From contig CAKVCL010000042.1 of NCBI GenBank assembly GCA_934725855.1, positions 1 through 18,732 of the forward strand: a stretch of DNA of 18,732 nucleotides, read 5' to 3'. A program made the position numbers and the translations under genes. This DNA is from an uncultured Cellulosilyticum sp. Lineage in GTDB: Bacteria > Bacillota > Clostridia > Lachnospirales > Cellulosilyticaceae. The notes below the pieces were generated by a model. It did no database searches and had not been told where the DNA came from. It saw only the letters and a program-made list of their open reading frames with translations. Positions 6,627 to 16,070 of this stretch are shown piece after piece (position 1 is the stretch's first letter; every line of letters begins with the position of its first letter).

Positions 6627-7526
6627 TTAGTCACGTGCTTGCTGCAAAGCATGAATTTCTTCTAATGTAGGTGGATTTAATGGAATAGGAAACTTGGTAC
6701 AAGCTATACCTGCGCAAGCACTCGCAAAACTTACAATCTCTTCGTCATTCATTCCATGTAGCAATGCATAAATGCACCCTGCCTTAAATGTATCGCCTGC
6801 TCCTAGTGTGCTTACCACATCGACGGCGTAAGGTTTAAAGAAATGTGGCGCCTCCCCTTTACGCCCATACATCACTTCTTTTGCGCCTAAAGTTAAAATC
6901 ACTAATCCTTTTGTATGTTCTGTATAACGCCTATAAATTTCTTCTCTTGTTAATGCTTTATAATTTCCTCTAATGTACTCGTTAGAAATCACATTAACTG
7001 CAGAAAGCTCATGCATCGGGCTATCATAAGCACAATCAATCACCACATAAGGCTTATTGAACGTCTCACACCATTTTGCCACCTCTATGGCATCTTCATC
7101 AAAAAATGGGTCTAAGCCAACGACCTTTGCCCGGGAAATATCTTCTTGATTCGGGTGATTCCAACGCTTCGTTTCTTCATTATAATAATGATTAAAAGTT
7201 CCAAAACAGGTTCTTGTTTTTTGATCAATTAAAATATAGTCTTCAAGCCCTTCATAATCTTCGTCATAATGCAGTGCAGATATATCTACTTTTCTTTCCT
7301 CATAAAAAGCTTTAATGAGTGGATAGGTGTTTCTCCCCATGTAATTGCCATCCATTTTAATTTGACACCCTAAGCTAGCAAGCACCGTAGCAGCGGTTCC
7401 TGTTTCTCCACCTGTTAGGCTATATTTCTCTTGGATTTCCCCATACGAATCTGGCTCTGGATAACTTCCTTGTAATAAAAAACTATTTGACTTTAAAATC
7501 ATACCATATAAATATACTTCATGCAC
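6627..7526 (-). CDS. PfkB-family carbohydrate kinase
   Basis: A 299-residue ribokinase-fold sugar kinase. The substrate-site motif T-G-G-E-T-G (38-43) corresponds to the family's first signature, and the second signature V-S-T-L-G-A-G-D-T-F (238-247) supplies the anion hole and catalytic Asp245. V-I-L-T-L-G-A-K (209-216) is the usual nucleotide-binding strand. The substrate cannot be told from sequence; ribose, fructose phosphates and nucleosides are all possible in this family. Translation starts at a GTG (7524-7526) with GGGGGAG seven bases upstream; an overlapping ATG at 7520-7522 is out of frame. No transporter or sugar-pathway gene is adjacent. Confidence 0.88.
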   Translation of the reverse strand: MHEVYLYGMILKSNSFLLQGSYPEPDSYGEIQEKYSLTGGETGTAATVLASLGCQIKMDGNYMGRNTYPLIKAFYEERKVDISALHYDEDYEGLEDYILIDQKTRTCFGTFNHYYNEETKRWNHPNQEDISRAKVVGLDPFFDEDAIEVAKWCETFNKPYVVIDCAYDSPMHELSAVNVISNEYIRGNYKALTREEIYRRYTEHTKGLVILTLGAKEVMYGRKGEAPHFFKPYAVDVVSTLGAGDTFKAGCIYALLHGMNDEEIVSFASACAGIACTKFPIPLNPPTLEEIHALQQARD

Positions 7527-7715
7527 AAATACTCCCCCTTTTGATACTATATTTGTCTTCTCATTTTATAGCCTTTTCTTGCCTCAGAAAATGTTCTTTT
7601 TCGTATAAAAGATGGATTAAATGCATTTTTTCTTATCTTTATCATGTGAAAGACTATACTTTTTAATAGGTTTCTATTATGATTAAACAGAACGCTTAAA
7701 CTAAAGGAGAAGACA

Positions 7716-9272
7716 ATGAGTATATTAAATGTAAAAAATGTCACCCATGGCTTTGGGGCACGTAGCATCTTAGAAAATGTTTCCTTTCGTTTATTAAAAG
7801 GGGAACACGTTGCATTAGTCGGCGCAAATGGTGAAGGTAAATCTACCTTTTTAAATATTATCACGGGAAAATTAATGCCTGACGAAGGGCAAGTAGAATG
7901 GTCTAATCGTGTGACGGTAGGTTATCTCGATCAGCATGCCGCCCTTACACCTGGCACCACCATTCGTGACAATTTAAGACTTGCTTTTAATCATTTATTT
8001 GAACTGGAACAAGAAATACTTAGTATCTACGAAAAAGTAGGTGAAGCTTTGGAAGCAGACATGACACGTATGATGGAAGATGCTGCAGAGATTCAAAATA
8101 TTTTAGATAGCAGTTCCTTCTATACTTTAGATTCCAAAATTGAAGAAGTTGCTCAAGGTTTAGGTCTTATGGATATTGGTCTTGAACGTAAAGTAGATGA
8201 ACTCAGTGGAGGTCAAAGAACGAAAGTCCTTCTCACTAAACTCCTTCTTCAAAACCCAACCATCCTCATTCTAGACGAGCCCACTAACTATTTAGATGAA
8301 AACCACATTGAATGGCTCAAACGCTATTTGCAAAACTATGAAAATGCCTTTATTTTAGTTTCACATGATATTCCATTCTTAAATTCAGTCTGTAATCTTA
8401 TTTATCATGTAGAAAATTGTGAACTAACACGTTATGTCGGCAATTATGATGAATTCAAACGCATTTATGAACTCAAAAAACGTCAACAAGAGCAGGCTTT
8501 TGAGCGCCAACAAAAAGAAATTGAAAAGCTCGAAGATTTTATTGCTAGAAATAAAGCCCGCGTGGCCACCACAGGTATGGCTCGAAGCCGTCAAAAACAA
8601 CTTGATAAAATGGACCGTATTGAAAAAGTTCATGAAAAGCCAAAACCAATCTTTAACTTCAAGCCTTATAAAGCACCAAGCCGTTTTCTTATTGAAGCGA
8701 CCGATTTAGTGATTGGTTATGACTCACCACTTACCAGCCCACTTACTTTTAAGTTAGAGCGTGGTCAAAAAGTAGCCATTTGTGGAGTGAATGGTCTTGG
8801 GAAATCCACTTTACTTAAAACCCTTTTAGGGATTATTCCACCTATTTCAGGTAAAGTAGAATTTGGTGAAAATGTTAAATATGGTTATTTCGAGCAAGAA
8901 GATTCTAGAGATAATGGTACCATCGCTTTAGATGAGATTTGGCAGCTTTATCCTTCTATGTCTAATCATGAAGTGCGTACTGCTCTCGCAAAATGTGGTC
9001 TTACAACGGATCACATTACAAGTCCAATGAAAGTGCTTTCTGGTGGTGAAAATGCCAAAGTCCGTTTATGTAAAATCTTATTAGAAGAACAAAATCTTTT
9101 AATTTTAGACGAACCCACTAACCATCTCGATCCAGAAGCTAAGGATGAACTTGAAAAAGCCATTCGTGAATTTAAAGGCACTGTTGTTCTAGTTTGCCAC
9201 GAACCTTACTTTTATCAAAGCTTTGTAACGGATGTCTGGAACGTAGAAGAATGGACCACCAAAGTGATTTAA
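7716..9272 (+). CDS. yfmM: ABC-F family ATPase, YfmM-like
   Basis: A 518-residue soluble protein with two ABC ATPase domains and no membrane segments: an ABC-F translation factor. These proteins bind the ribosomal E site and act on stalled elongation; some paralogues give antibiotic resistance. Walker A motifs are GANGEGKST (36-44) and GVNGLGKST (357-365), signatures LSGGQ (163-167) and LSGGE (441-445), and both Walker B segments read LDEPTN, so both catalytic glutamates are present. The charged linker (about 240-300; QQ, KK and RQKQLDKMDRI) is the P-site tRNA-interacting region. Length and N-terminus (MSILNVKNVTHGFG) agree closely with what I recall of Bacillus subtilis YfmM. AAAGGAG precedes the ATG by 7 bases. 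Nothing points to a resistance role. Confidence 0.9.
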   Translation: MSILNVKNVTHGFGARSILENVSFRLLKGEHVALVGANGEGKSTFLNIITGKLMPDEGQVEWSNRVTVGYLDQHAALTPGTTIRDNLRLAFNHLFELEQEILSIYEKVGEALEADMTRMMEDAAEIQNILDSSSFYTLDSKIEEVAQGLGLMDIGLERKVDELSGGQRTKVLLTKLLLQNPTILILDEPTNYLDENHIEWLKRYLQNYENAFILVSHDIPFLNSVCNLIYHVENCELTRYVGNYDEFKRIYELKKRQQEQAFERQQKEIEKLEDFIARNKARVATTGMARSRQKQLDKMDRIEKVHEKPKPIFNFKPYKAPSRFLIEATDLVIGYDSPLTSPLTFKLERGQKVAICGVNGLGKSTLLKTLLGIIPPISGKVEFGENVKYGYFEQEDSRDNGTIALDEIWQLYPSMSNHEVRTALAKCGLTTDHITSPMKVLSGGENAKVRLCKILLEEQNLLILDEPTNHLDPEAKDELEKAIREFKGTVVLVCHEPYFYQSFVTDVWNVEEWTTKVI

Positions 9273-9280
9273 TACCATTA

Positions 9281-9316
9281 TAAAAAGGAGCCTACAACGC
9301 ATAGACTCCTTTTTTA
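9281..9316. terminator. Bidirectional terminator between yfmM and GNAT genes
   Basis: AAAAAGGAG (9282-9290) pairs with CTCCTTTTT (9306-9314). The stem extends inward through CTA/TAG, best on the minus strand where a G-U replaces a mismatch. T tracts follow on both strands between the two convergent genes. Confidence 0.85.
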
Positions 9317-9320
9317 GTCT

Positions 9321-9830
9321 TTATTTTAATTTCTTAATCAGCATCAGTGCTTGATAGTCATCTACTTCAAGTTCGTCCTGGACAAATTCTGGTTCAATAT
9401 AGAATACTCCTTTACCATCTGGCTCATAACCACGTCTTGCAAATAGTCTTTGTGCAGATTCATAAGGCTCTGCAAGTCCCACACCTACTGCACAATAATC
9501 ACTATGTCTTTTGACTTTACTTTCTACCATATTCATTAGGTGTGAACCTAATCCCTTTTTACGAAAACCTTCAAAGATGATCACTTCCTTTACCTCCGGA
9601 ATCCCTTCTTCTTCAAAGTCTTCATAACTACTCTTCCAGTCAATCTTAGCATATCCTGCAATCTGCCCTTCTTTATAAATGACTATATATTGACATCGTC
9701 CAGAGCAAGTTTCCTCTAAATAGGATTTATAAATAGATTGAATACCGGCGGGCTTTTCCAGTAACTTATCTAACTTCTCAGCGTCCTCCTCATTCATCTC
9801 TCTAACTATAATATCCTCATCTATGTCCAT
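9321..9830 (-). CDS. GNAT family N-acetyltransferase
   Basis: A 169-residue acetyltransferase of the GNAT fold, transferring acetyl from acetyl-CoA to an unknown amine. The acetyl-CoA pyrophosphate-binding motif R-K-K-G-L-G (90-95) follows the strand V-I-I-F-E, and A-x-R-x-G-Y near the C-terminus is the usual last element. The start is placed at 9828-9830 because an AGGAGG site lies at the correct distance upstream; an ATG ten codons earlier would place that site inside the gene. It sits 41 bases downstream of the HAD phosphatase gene on the same strand with no terminator between, so the two are likely cotranscribed. Confidence 0.85.
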   Translation of the reverse strand: MDIDEDIIVREMNEEDAEKLDKLLEKPAGIQSIYKSYLEETCSGRCQYIVIYKEGQIAGYAKIDWKSSYEDFEEEGIPEVKEVIIFEGFRKKGLGSHLMNMVESKVKRHSDYCAVGVGLAEPYESAQRLFARRGYEPDGKGVFYIEPEFVQDELEVDDYQALMLIKKLK

Positions 9831-9871
9831 TCGCGTCCTCCTCATAGTTTTATCTATCACTTTGCTTTATT

Positions 9872-10678
9872 TTAACTGATTCCAATAAATTTTTCAATAA
9901 CATGTGCAACACCGTCTTCTTCATTAGTTAGTGTCACATAATCGGCTGCCTGTTTAACTTCTTCAAAAGCATTGCCCATCGCCACACCAAGACCTGCATA
10001 CTCAATCATATCTAAGTCATTTCCTGCATCACCCACGCAAATAATGTCTTCTTTTGCAATGCCTAAATATTCACCTAAAGCCTTAATGCCTGTCCCTTTA
10101 CTAGACGCTTTATTTAAAAATTCCAAGAAGAATGGTGCACTTCTTACAATCGTATAGTCCTCGTAAAAAGAATCTGGAATACGTTTGATAGCCTCTTCTA
10201 AAACAGGCTCTGGGTCAATAAACATGACTTTAATGACGTCTTCATCTTCTGAAATCGTCTCATAATCGACTTCATGTACTTCGATGCCATTAATACGTCC
10301 TTCAACCTGTGTATATTCGTTCATAACAGGTGTCACACAACCTTTTTTAGTAAAGGCATGAATATTCACCCCAATTTGTTTAGATAACTCATATAGCCTC
10401 TTTAAGTCTTTTCCAGTTAAAATATTTTTAAAAATCACTTGCTTCGTCTCTGTGTTTTGAACAATGCTTCCATTAAAACTCATCACATAATCATCCTGTG
10501 AGATTAAATCTAATTCTTTTAAATAACGGTTTAGACCTTCTATCGGTCTTCCAGACGCCAAAACAACTTTGACACCTTTTTCTCTAGCGCCATATATGGC
10601 TTTTTTTGTTCTATCAGAAATGGTCTTATCTTCTTTTAAAAGTGTCCCATCCATATCGAGTGCGATTAATTGATACAT
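9872..10678 (-). CDS. Cof-type HAD family hydrolase
   Basis: A 268-residue haloacid-dehalogenase phosphatase of the Cof/IIB subfamily, which typically dephosphorylates sugar phosphates and related metabolites in the cytoplasm. Motif I is L-D-M-D-G-T with nucleophile Asp8 and acid/base Asp10, motif II contains A-S-G-R, K-G-T-G gives the lysine, and motif III is G-D-A-G-N-D (216-221) for magnesium. The substrate is unknown. The start at 10676-10678 is preceded by AAGGGAG eight bases upstream; a longer frame of seven more codons overlaps this site. An extended -10 promoter lies upstream, and the GNAT gene follows in the same transcript. Confidence 0.9.
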   Translation of the reverse strand: MYQLIALDMDGTLLKEDKTISDRTKKAIYGAREKGVKVVLASGRPIEGLNRYLKELDLISQDDYVMSFNGSIVQNTETKQVIFKNILTGKDLKRLYELSKQIGVNIHAFTKKGCVTPVMNEYTQVEGRINGIEVHEVDYETISEDEDVIKVMFIDPEPVLEEAIKRIPDSFYEDYTIVRSAPFFLEFLNKASSKGTGIKALGEYLGIAKEDIICVGDAGNDLDMIEYAGLGVAMGNAFEEVKQAADYVTLTNEEDGVAHVIEKFIGIS

Positions 10679-10708
10679 TTTGTTAACTCCCTTCGTCATT
10701 TCCGTTTT

Positions 10709-10717
10709 ATTATATCA
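10709..10717 (-). promoter_or_regulatory. Extended -10 promoter of the HAD-GNAT pair
   Basis: Minus-strand TGA-TATAAT, a perfect -10 (10709-10714) with TG extension and a poor -35. It lies about 30 bases before the HAD start codon. Confidence 0.65.
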
Positions 10718-10815
10718 GTTTTTAGCCCTTTTTCGTAGTTCTATTTATGATATTAGCCAAATGACAAAGAAATTTAGCTTTTCTTAACAAAAACTATACA
10801 AAATGCCCCTTACCA

Positions 10816-11316
10816 TTAGTCCTTCATAATGGTTAAGCCCTCATAAATAGAATCAATGATACTTTCAAAAGAAGTGTGCACCCCTTTGACATCTCCTGGT
10901 AAATTAATGATAAGTGTATTTCTTCGAATACCTGATACCCCTCTAGAGAGCATCGGTCTTGAACTATACTGTAATCCATAGTAGCGTAAAGCTTCACTAA
11001 TCCCTGGGACTTCCTTATCTAGCACCCCTTGAGTGGCTTCTGGTGTCACATCCCTTTTTCGAAGGCCTACCCCACCGGTTGTTAAAACAAGATCGACTTT
11101 TAAATCATCGCAAAGCATCACAAGTGCCTCTTGAATACGATCGATTTCGTCTGGAATAACAATATAGTATTTAATTTCAAATCCACGATCTTTAAGCATA
11201 ACATCTAGGACACGTCCGCCTTCGTCCTCATCTTGACCATTTGCCATTTGATCACTAGTTGTAATAATTGCTGCTGTAAAAATTTTTCTTTCTTCCACTT
11301 TTTTATTTTTTTTCAT
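10816..11316 (-). CDS. MoaB/Mog-type molybdopterin-binding protein
   Basis: A 166-residue protein of the MoaB/MogA family, which adenylylates molybdopterin during molybdenum cofactor synthesis. The MPT-binding motif appears as L-T-T-G-G-V-G (78-84), and R-D-V-T-P-E-A-T (88-95) is the conserved continuation. N-L-P-G near the end is the family's C-terminal loop. The start at 11314-11316 is chosen because AAGGGGGAC lies upstream at the right spacing; an ATG eleven codons earlier has no site. No other cofactor gene is present here, so it is an orphan in this window. Whether it is the active MogA type or the MoaB type cannot be settled by eye. Confidence 0.88.
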   Translation of the reverse strand: MKKNKKVEERKIFTAAIITTSDQMANGQDEDEGGRVLDVMLKDRGFEIKYYIVIPDEIDRIQEALVMLCDDLKVDLVLTTGGVGLRKRDVTPEATQGVLDKEVPGISEALRYYGLQYSSRPMLSRGVSGIRRNTLIINLPGDVKGVHTSFESIIDSIYEGLTIMKD

Positions 11317-11354
11317 AAGTTTGTCCCCCTTATCTTGGAATAGATACACATATA

Positions 11355-11397
11355 AAAAGGCGAGAAGCCCTTTTCACAGGTTACTTCTCGCCTTTGA
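11355..11397 (-). terminator. Terminator after cellobiose phosphorylase
   Basis: A perfect 12-base stem, AAAGGCGAGAAG (11356-11367) with CTTCTCGCCTTT (11384-11395), and a 16-base loop. TTTTTATA follows on the minus strand. It ends the phosphorylase transcript before the MoaB/Mog gene. Confidence 0.9.
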
Positions 11398-11433
11398 GAA
11401 ATTATTTAATAAAATAATGATTATATTAAAATC

Positions 11434-13869
11434 CTATCCTAATGTTACTTCTACTTGATGTGTCTTTCCATCTTTGAAGTCAGGAATGATATTTCCAGCT
11501 ACTTCCTTGCCATCCACAACAAGTGAGACAACACCTTTACTTACATGATTTGGATTTTTAATGTTGATTTCATATTTGCTGCCTTTAAATTCTCTCATAA
11601 CTTTGTAGCCATCCCAAGCTTTTGGAATACATGGATCAACTTTAAGTCCTGTATAATCTGGCTTAATACCTAAAATCCATTGAGAAATGGTGATAAAGTT
11701 CCATGCAGCGGTTCCTGTAAGCCAAGAGTTTTTAGCTTCACCATGTCTTACTGCATCTTTACCAGCTACCATTTGAGAGTATACATATGGTTCTGTTTTA
11801 TGGATATCACTGATTTCTTCAAGATAAGCTGGTGCAATCTTCTTGTAAACTTCAAATGCACGGTCTCCACGACCAATTACGGTTTCAGCACATGCAATCC
11901 ATGGATTGTTGTGGCAGAAAATACCTGCATTTTCTTTGTAACCAGCTGGATAAGTAGAGATTTCACCCATTTCAATATAGTATTTTGTAAAGGCTGGATT
12001 GTTAAGTACAATACCATATTTGGTATCTAGTCTTTCTTTAACTGAGTCTAATGCTTTTTCAGCTTCTCCTGTTTCTACACCAACTCCACCCATTACGCAG
12101 AAGCCTTGAGATTCAATGAAGATTTTACCTTCTTCATTTTCATTGCTACCGATTTTATTACCATAAAAGTCGTAAGCACGAAGGAACCATTCTCCATCAT
12201 AACCATGAGTTAAGATATTTTGTTCCATTTTATCCACTTCAGCTTGTGCACGAGCAGCTTCATCTTCTTTACCAATTTGTTTGCAAAGTGCCACATATTC
12301 TTTACCAATCATCACATACATTCCTGCAATGAATACAGATTCAGCTACGCCACCTGCTTGGTTTTCAGTGGTTTGGAAAGACTCACCTGGTGTGTTAGAG
12401 AAGCAGTTTAAGTTTAAGCAGTCATTCCAGTCAGCACGTCCAATAAGTGGAAGTCCGTGTGGTCCAAGATTATTGGTCACGTGATCTAATGATACTTTTA
12501 AGTGATGGAATAAAGTTTGTGCTTTACTTGCATCATTGTCAAATGGCACCATCTCATCTAGAATGCCAAAGTCACCTGATTCTTTAATATAAGCCGTTGT
12601 TCCAAGAATGAGCCATAATGGGTCATCATTGAATCCACTACCGATATCATTATTACCTTTTTTAGTAAGTGGTTGATATTGGTGATAGCAACTACCATCT
12701 TCAAATTGAGTAGAAGCAATATCGATAATTCTTTCTCTTGCACGTTCTGGAATTTGGTGAACAAAGCCCAATAAATCTTGATTGGAATCTCTAAATCCCA
12801 TACCACGCCCAATACCTGATTCAAAATAAGAAGCACTTCTTGACATATTGAAAGTAACCATACATTGATATGGGTTCCAGATATTAACCATACGATTAAG
12901 TTTTTCATCATCACTTTCAAGTGTGTAGTGTGAAAGTAATCCATCCCAAGATTTTTTAAGATCTGCAAATGCCGCTTCAACTGCTTCATTCGTTGCAAAA
13001 CGATCCATCATTGCTTCAGCTGGTTTTTTATTGATAATCCCTTTTGATTCCCATTTTTCATCTTGTGGATTTTCTACATAACCTAACATAAAGATGAATA
13101 CTTTTTCTTCACCTGGTGCAAGACTTACATTAATTTGGTGAGCAGCTACTGGAGACCATCCACTTGCCACAGAATTTTTACAAGCGCCATTTACAACGCT
13201 ATCTGGTGCTTCAAAACCATTGTAAAGACCAACAAAGCTATCGCGGTCAGTGTCATAACCATCTACAGGTACGTTTACATTATAGAATGCATAGTGATTA
13301 CGTCTTTCTTTGTATTCTGTTTTGTGATAAATACAGCTTCCTTTAATTTCTACTTCGCCTGTACTAAAGTTTCTTTGGAAGTTTGTACTATCATCTTGAG
13401 CATCCCATAAACACCATTCAATAAATGAAAAAAGTTTAAAGTCTTTTTGTGCGTCAGAAGTATTTTTCACTTTAAGACGATGGATTTCAGCATTTTCACC
13501 ATTTGGTACAAAAGCAAGTTGTTCCACGCGAACCCCATTTCTTTCACCTGTGAAAATAGAATATCCTAAACCATGACGACATTCATAGAAAGATAACTCC
13601 TTCTTAACGGGTTTCCATGTATGTGACCACACATCACCGTTATCATTTATGTAAAAATAACGACCACCATTGTCAATTGGCACACTATTGTATCTAAAAC
13701 GTGTAATTCTACGAAGTCTTGCATCTTTATAAAAAGTATAACCACCACTTGTATTAGAAATAAGTCCAAAAAATGCCTCACTTCCTAAATAATTAATCCA
13801 TGGATATGGCGTTTGGGGTGTCGTAATGACATATTCTCTTCTCTCATCATCAAAATAACCAAATTTCAT
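11434..13869 (-). CDS. cbp: Cellobiose phosphorylase (GH94)
   Basis: Cytoplasmic inverting phosphorylase that splits cellobiose with phosphate into alpha-glucose 1-phosphate and glucose, saving ATP during cellulose breakdown. The 811-residue length matches my recollection of the Clostridium thermocellum enzyme. The N-terminus ([14 protein letters not shown], then [10 protein letters not shown]) and the blocks GGRYFYI and YECRHGLGY are typical GH94 features. The catalytic acid region reads R-A-D-W-N-D-C, and Asp483 is the expected general acid. No signal peptide is present. AAGGAGATC lies seven bases before the ATG. It appears monocistronic, with no adjacent transporter or glucosidase. Cellobiose is the best substrate guess; other beta-glucosides in the family cannot be fully excluded. 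Confidence 0.93.
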   Translation of the reverse strand: MKFGYFDDERREYVITTPQTPYPWINYLGSEAFFGLISNTSGGYTFYKDARLRRITRFRYNSVPIDNGGRYFYINDNGDVWSHTWKPVKKELSFYECRHGLGYSIFTGERNGVRVEQLAFVPNGENAEIHRLKVKNTSDAQKDFKLFSFIEWCLWDAQDDSTNFQRNFSTGEVEIKGSCIYHKTEYKERRNHYAFYNVNVPVDGYDTDRDSFVGLYNGFEAPDSVVNGACKNSVASGWSPVAAHQINVSLAPGEEKVFIFMLGYVENPQDEKWESKGIINKKPAEAMMDRFATNEAVEAAFADLKKSWDGLLSHYTLESDDEKLNRMVNIWNPYQCMVTFNMSRSASYFESGIGRGMGFRDSNQDLLGFVHQIPERARERIIDIASTQFEDGSCYHQYQPLTKKGNNDIGSGFNDDPLWLILGTTAYIKESGDFGILDEMVPFDNDASKAQTLFHHLKVSLDHVTNNLGPHGLPLIGRADWNDCLNLNCFSNTPGESFQTTENQAGGVAESVFIAGMYVMIGKEYVALCKQIGKEDEAARAQAEVDKMEQNILTHGYDGEWFLRAYDFYGNKIGSNENEEGKIFIESQGFCVMGGVGVETGEAEKALDSVKERLDTKYGIVLNNPAFTKYYIEMGEISTYPAGYKENAGIFCHNNPWIACAETVIGRGDRAFEVYKKIAPAYLEEISDIHKTEPYVYSQMVAGKDAVRHGEAKNSWLTGTAAWNFITISQWILGIKPDYTGLKVDPCIPKAWDGYKVMREFKGSKYEINIKNPNHVSKGVVSLVVDGKEVAGNIIPDFKDGKTHQVEVTLG

Positions 13870-13984
13870 AAAGTGATCTCCTTACATTATAATTTTTTTA
13901 ACTTACTATTTCTAATTTATTATGTTACGGCTTCAAAGTAAATGGATATTTTTGCATTTTGATGTCATAAAATATACACATTGA

Positions 13985-14875
13985 CTAAATGCTCTTTATT
14001 TCATCCATCGTTACAAACAATCTATAATCCTTTTGACTTTCTTCCCAATCTTTCAAACCTTTATAAAGGACGGTTTCTTCAAATAACTTAGCATGATAGG
14101 ACAGTCTAAAATTTCCTTCTAATTGACCTGAGAAAAGCTTTTTAGCATTATAGTTTCCAATCGACTGCACAAAAGCTAAAGTCAGCCATTCCATTAAATC
14201 ATGTCCACAGCACACCTGCCATAAGTCATCATAGGAGTGAATCATCTCATGAAGCCATCTACTTACTTGTTTAACACTATATTGATTATGCTTTCGAGAA
14301 TCAAACAAAATAGCTTGAATCATCTTATCTTCTATAATCTCCAAGGTATGCATATCCACAAAATCAGTTAGCTTAAAGGTACTAAATCTAAAGTCTAAAT
14401 CCCTTTCCAAGGACAATTTACGTAAATACCCTAGTTTTGCTACATTTTCTAGCATCCACTGCGTGAGCTTTTCCCCTATTTGACGCTCATATCTTGCAAG
14501 CTTGCCTTGATCTCCAAATTCTAAAAAAACATACTCAAATGCCTTTGAGTGCAGAATCATACATTCCAAATCATGATAATCCGTCACAAATAAAGACTGA
14601 GGTAGGGAAGGAATCTTACTTTGCGTATGCCAAAAATCAGCATCCACTATCCCAATAATTCCTTTTAACTGCTGCTCTTCACACATTTTAATGGCTTCCA
14701 CTACATTATCTTTACTTTCTCCAATCACAATTTCACTCGTCGCTTGGTCAAATATTTTACCGTATACACGATAGTCGGTTATTCCTTCCACAACGACTAT
14801 TGCTTTTGATTTTTTGCCACATCTTAGCATTCCCAGTTTAGTCATTAAACGCTTACTGGTTAAGCATGATTTCAT
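13985..14875 (-). CDS. DUF4435 Toprim-like protein (AriB-like, putative defence effector)
   Basis: A 296-residue protein resembling the DUF4435 family. The N-terminal half carries a Toprim-like signature: hydrophobic strand then V-E-G-I-T-D (Glu30), and G-I-V-D-A-D-F-W (Asp78, Asp80). These acidic residues would bind metal for nuclease action. Y-H-D-L-E-C-M-I follows at about 100, typical of DUF4435. The rest is helical without recognised motifs. Its ATG overlaps the ATPase stop by four bases (ATGA), with GGAGGA just upstream inside that gene, so the two proteins are made together. An ABC ATPase followed by DUF4435 is the layout of PARIS anti-phage systems, where AriB is reported to cleave host tRNA-Lys after release from AriA. 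Function here is inferred from this layout only. Confidence 0.7.
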   Translation of the reverse strand: MKSCLTSKRLMTKLGMLRCGKKSKAIVVVEGITDYRVYGKIFDQATSEIVIGESKDNVVEAIKMCEEQQLKGIIGIVDADFWHTQSKIPSLPQSLFVTDYHDLECMILHSKAFEYVFLEFGDQGKLARYERQIGEKLTQWMLENVAKLGYLRKLSLERDLDFRFSTFKLTDFVDMHTLEIIEDKMIQAILFDSRKHNQYSVKQVSRWLHEMIHSYDDLWQVCCGHDLMEWLTLAFVQSIGNYNAKKLFSGQLEGNFRLSYHAKLFEETVLYKGLKDWEESQKDYRLFVTMDEIKSI

Positions 14876-16014
14876 TCATCTTCCTCCAAACCACTTGTCA
14901 AATCCCAACGACCATTAATGATGTCTGGCGAATGCGTGGCGATCATCATGCGAATTTGAGAAAGTTTAGCAATTTCCTCCATATCCTCTAAGAAATTTTG
15001 CTGCCAAGCAATATGTAGAGAAATTTCAGGTTCATCCATTAAAATCATTGTATGAGCAGGACATTTAAAAAGAAGTTGAAACATCAAAATCAGTTCATTT
15101 TGTTCACCTGATGAAAGCTTGTCCGCTTTTAGTACTTCATGAGTAGGGACTTTAAATACAAACCCATCCTTCATATTGACTTCCATTACCTTATATGAAA
15201 ATCTCTTATTAATCAGCTTACATAAAAGATTAATTTTAGTAGCTAATGCTTCAAATGCTTTAAGTTTTTCTTTACTATCTTCAATATAAAGCGTTAGCAC
15301 CATGCGTATTTTTTCATCTAATGCTTCAAGCTGCGTAATGGTTTCAAGTTTAGTCTGTGGATACAAGCCTGCACCCTCTAATAACTCTCTTTTTTCTTCT
15401 AACTTAGAAAGCTCAAATTGAATTTCATTAGCCGATAAAATAGGCTTATCTTTTTGATTTAACCTTGCTACTAAACGGCCCGGAAAACTTCGATCTAACT
15501 CTTGCCCTAAATAATTAGACTCGGCTAGTGCTTCCCGCATCCATTCACCTAATTCCTTAGCATATTCTAGCACTGTAGGTGTCATGACTGCTTCTTGCGT
15601 TTGTTCCTTCCTTCTCTCAATCCATAATCTGTTTGCATCAATAAAATAAATGGGTACTTCTTCTTGAAGTCTTTGTAATCTTTGTTCCATTTCGATTGGT
15701 AGACTTTCTTCTTGATGCATTTCATATACGGTTTCTTGATTGTCCTCAATAAAATAATAGATGATTTTATTTTTCTCTTTAGTTACCGAAATAGTCAACT
15801 CCCCTTCATTAAAAGTAATCGAAAAAGATTTAAAAGGTACTCTTCTTATTTCTACCATCTGACCATTTAATAAATCTCTAATCATTTTAAGAACAGTCGT
15901 CTTGCCATATCCATTAGGTGCATGAATAATCTTTAAGCAATCGCACGGGTCAAATGCAATCGTATAATTATGTAAGCCATACAATTCTTGTACATTTATT
16001 TCTGTTATTTGCAT
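14872..16014 (-). CDS. ABC/AAA-type ATPase (AriA-like), partner of DUF4435 protein
   Basis: A 380-residue SMC/ABC-like ATPase (AAA_15/AAA_21 group). Walker A is A-P-N-G-Y-G-K-T-T (32-40), with Ala in place of the usual first Gly; the ABC signature is L-S-S-G-E-Q (300-305). Walker B is I-L-M-D-E-P-E-I-S-L-H (324-334) with catalytic Glu328, and A-T-H-S-P (359-363) supplies the switch histidine. The middle part (about 100-270) is charged and helical, replacing a long coiled coil. There are no membrane segments or nuclease motifs, so any cleaving activity would come from the overlapping DUF4435 gene. GGGGGGAG precedes the ATG, and an extended -10 promoter lies upstream. PARIS AriA is the best match of architecture; a split OLD-type nuclease system is the main alternative. 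Confidence 0.72.
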   Translation of the reverse strand: MQITEINVQELYGLHNYTIAFDPCDCLKIIHAPNGYGKTTVLKMIRDLLNGQMVEIRRVPFKSFSITFNEGELTISVTKEKNKIIYYFIEDNQETVYEMHQEESLPIEMEQRLQRLQEEVPIYFIDANRLWIERRKEQTQEAVMTPTVLEYAKELGEWMREALAESNYLGQELDRSFPGRLVARLNQKDKPILSANEIQFELSKLEEKRELLEGAGLYPQTKLETITQLEALDEKIRMVLTLYIEDSKEKLKAFEALATKINLLCKLINKRFSYKVMEVNMKDGFVFKVPTHEVLKADKLSSGEQNELILMFQLLFKCPAHTMILMDEPEISLHIAWQQNFLEDMEEIAKLSQIRMMIATHSPDIINGRWDLTSGLEEDE

Positions 16015-16061
16015 CTTTCTCCCCCCTTTTATTCTAAATGAATAAGTTACTTCATAAATAT

Positions 16062-16070
16062 ATTATATCA
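16062..16070 (-). promoter_or_regulatory. Extended -10 promoter of the ATPase-DUF4435 unit
   Basis: Minus-strand TGA-TATAAT (perfect -10 at 16062-16067 with TG extension), 47 bases before the ATPase ATG. No convincing -35 was seen. The rest of the 290-base divergent gap (16015-16304) is very A+T-rich and holds the divergent promoter but no gene I can support. Confidence 0.6.

Noticed and set aside
7716..9272. Antibiotic-resistance ABC-F protein
   Set aside because: The best resemblance is to housekeeping YfmM. The linker is not the long extended type of known resistance ABC-F proteins and no leader-peptide attenuator was seen upstream.
12558..12998. Open frames inside the cellobiose phosphorylase gene in other frames
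   Set aside because: No start signals or recognisable domains, and they lie entirely within a complete GH94 gene.
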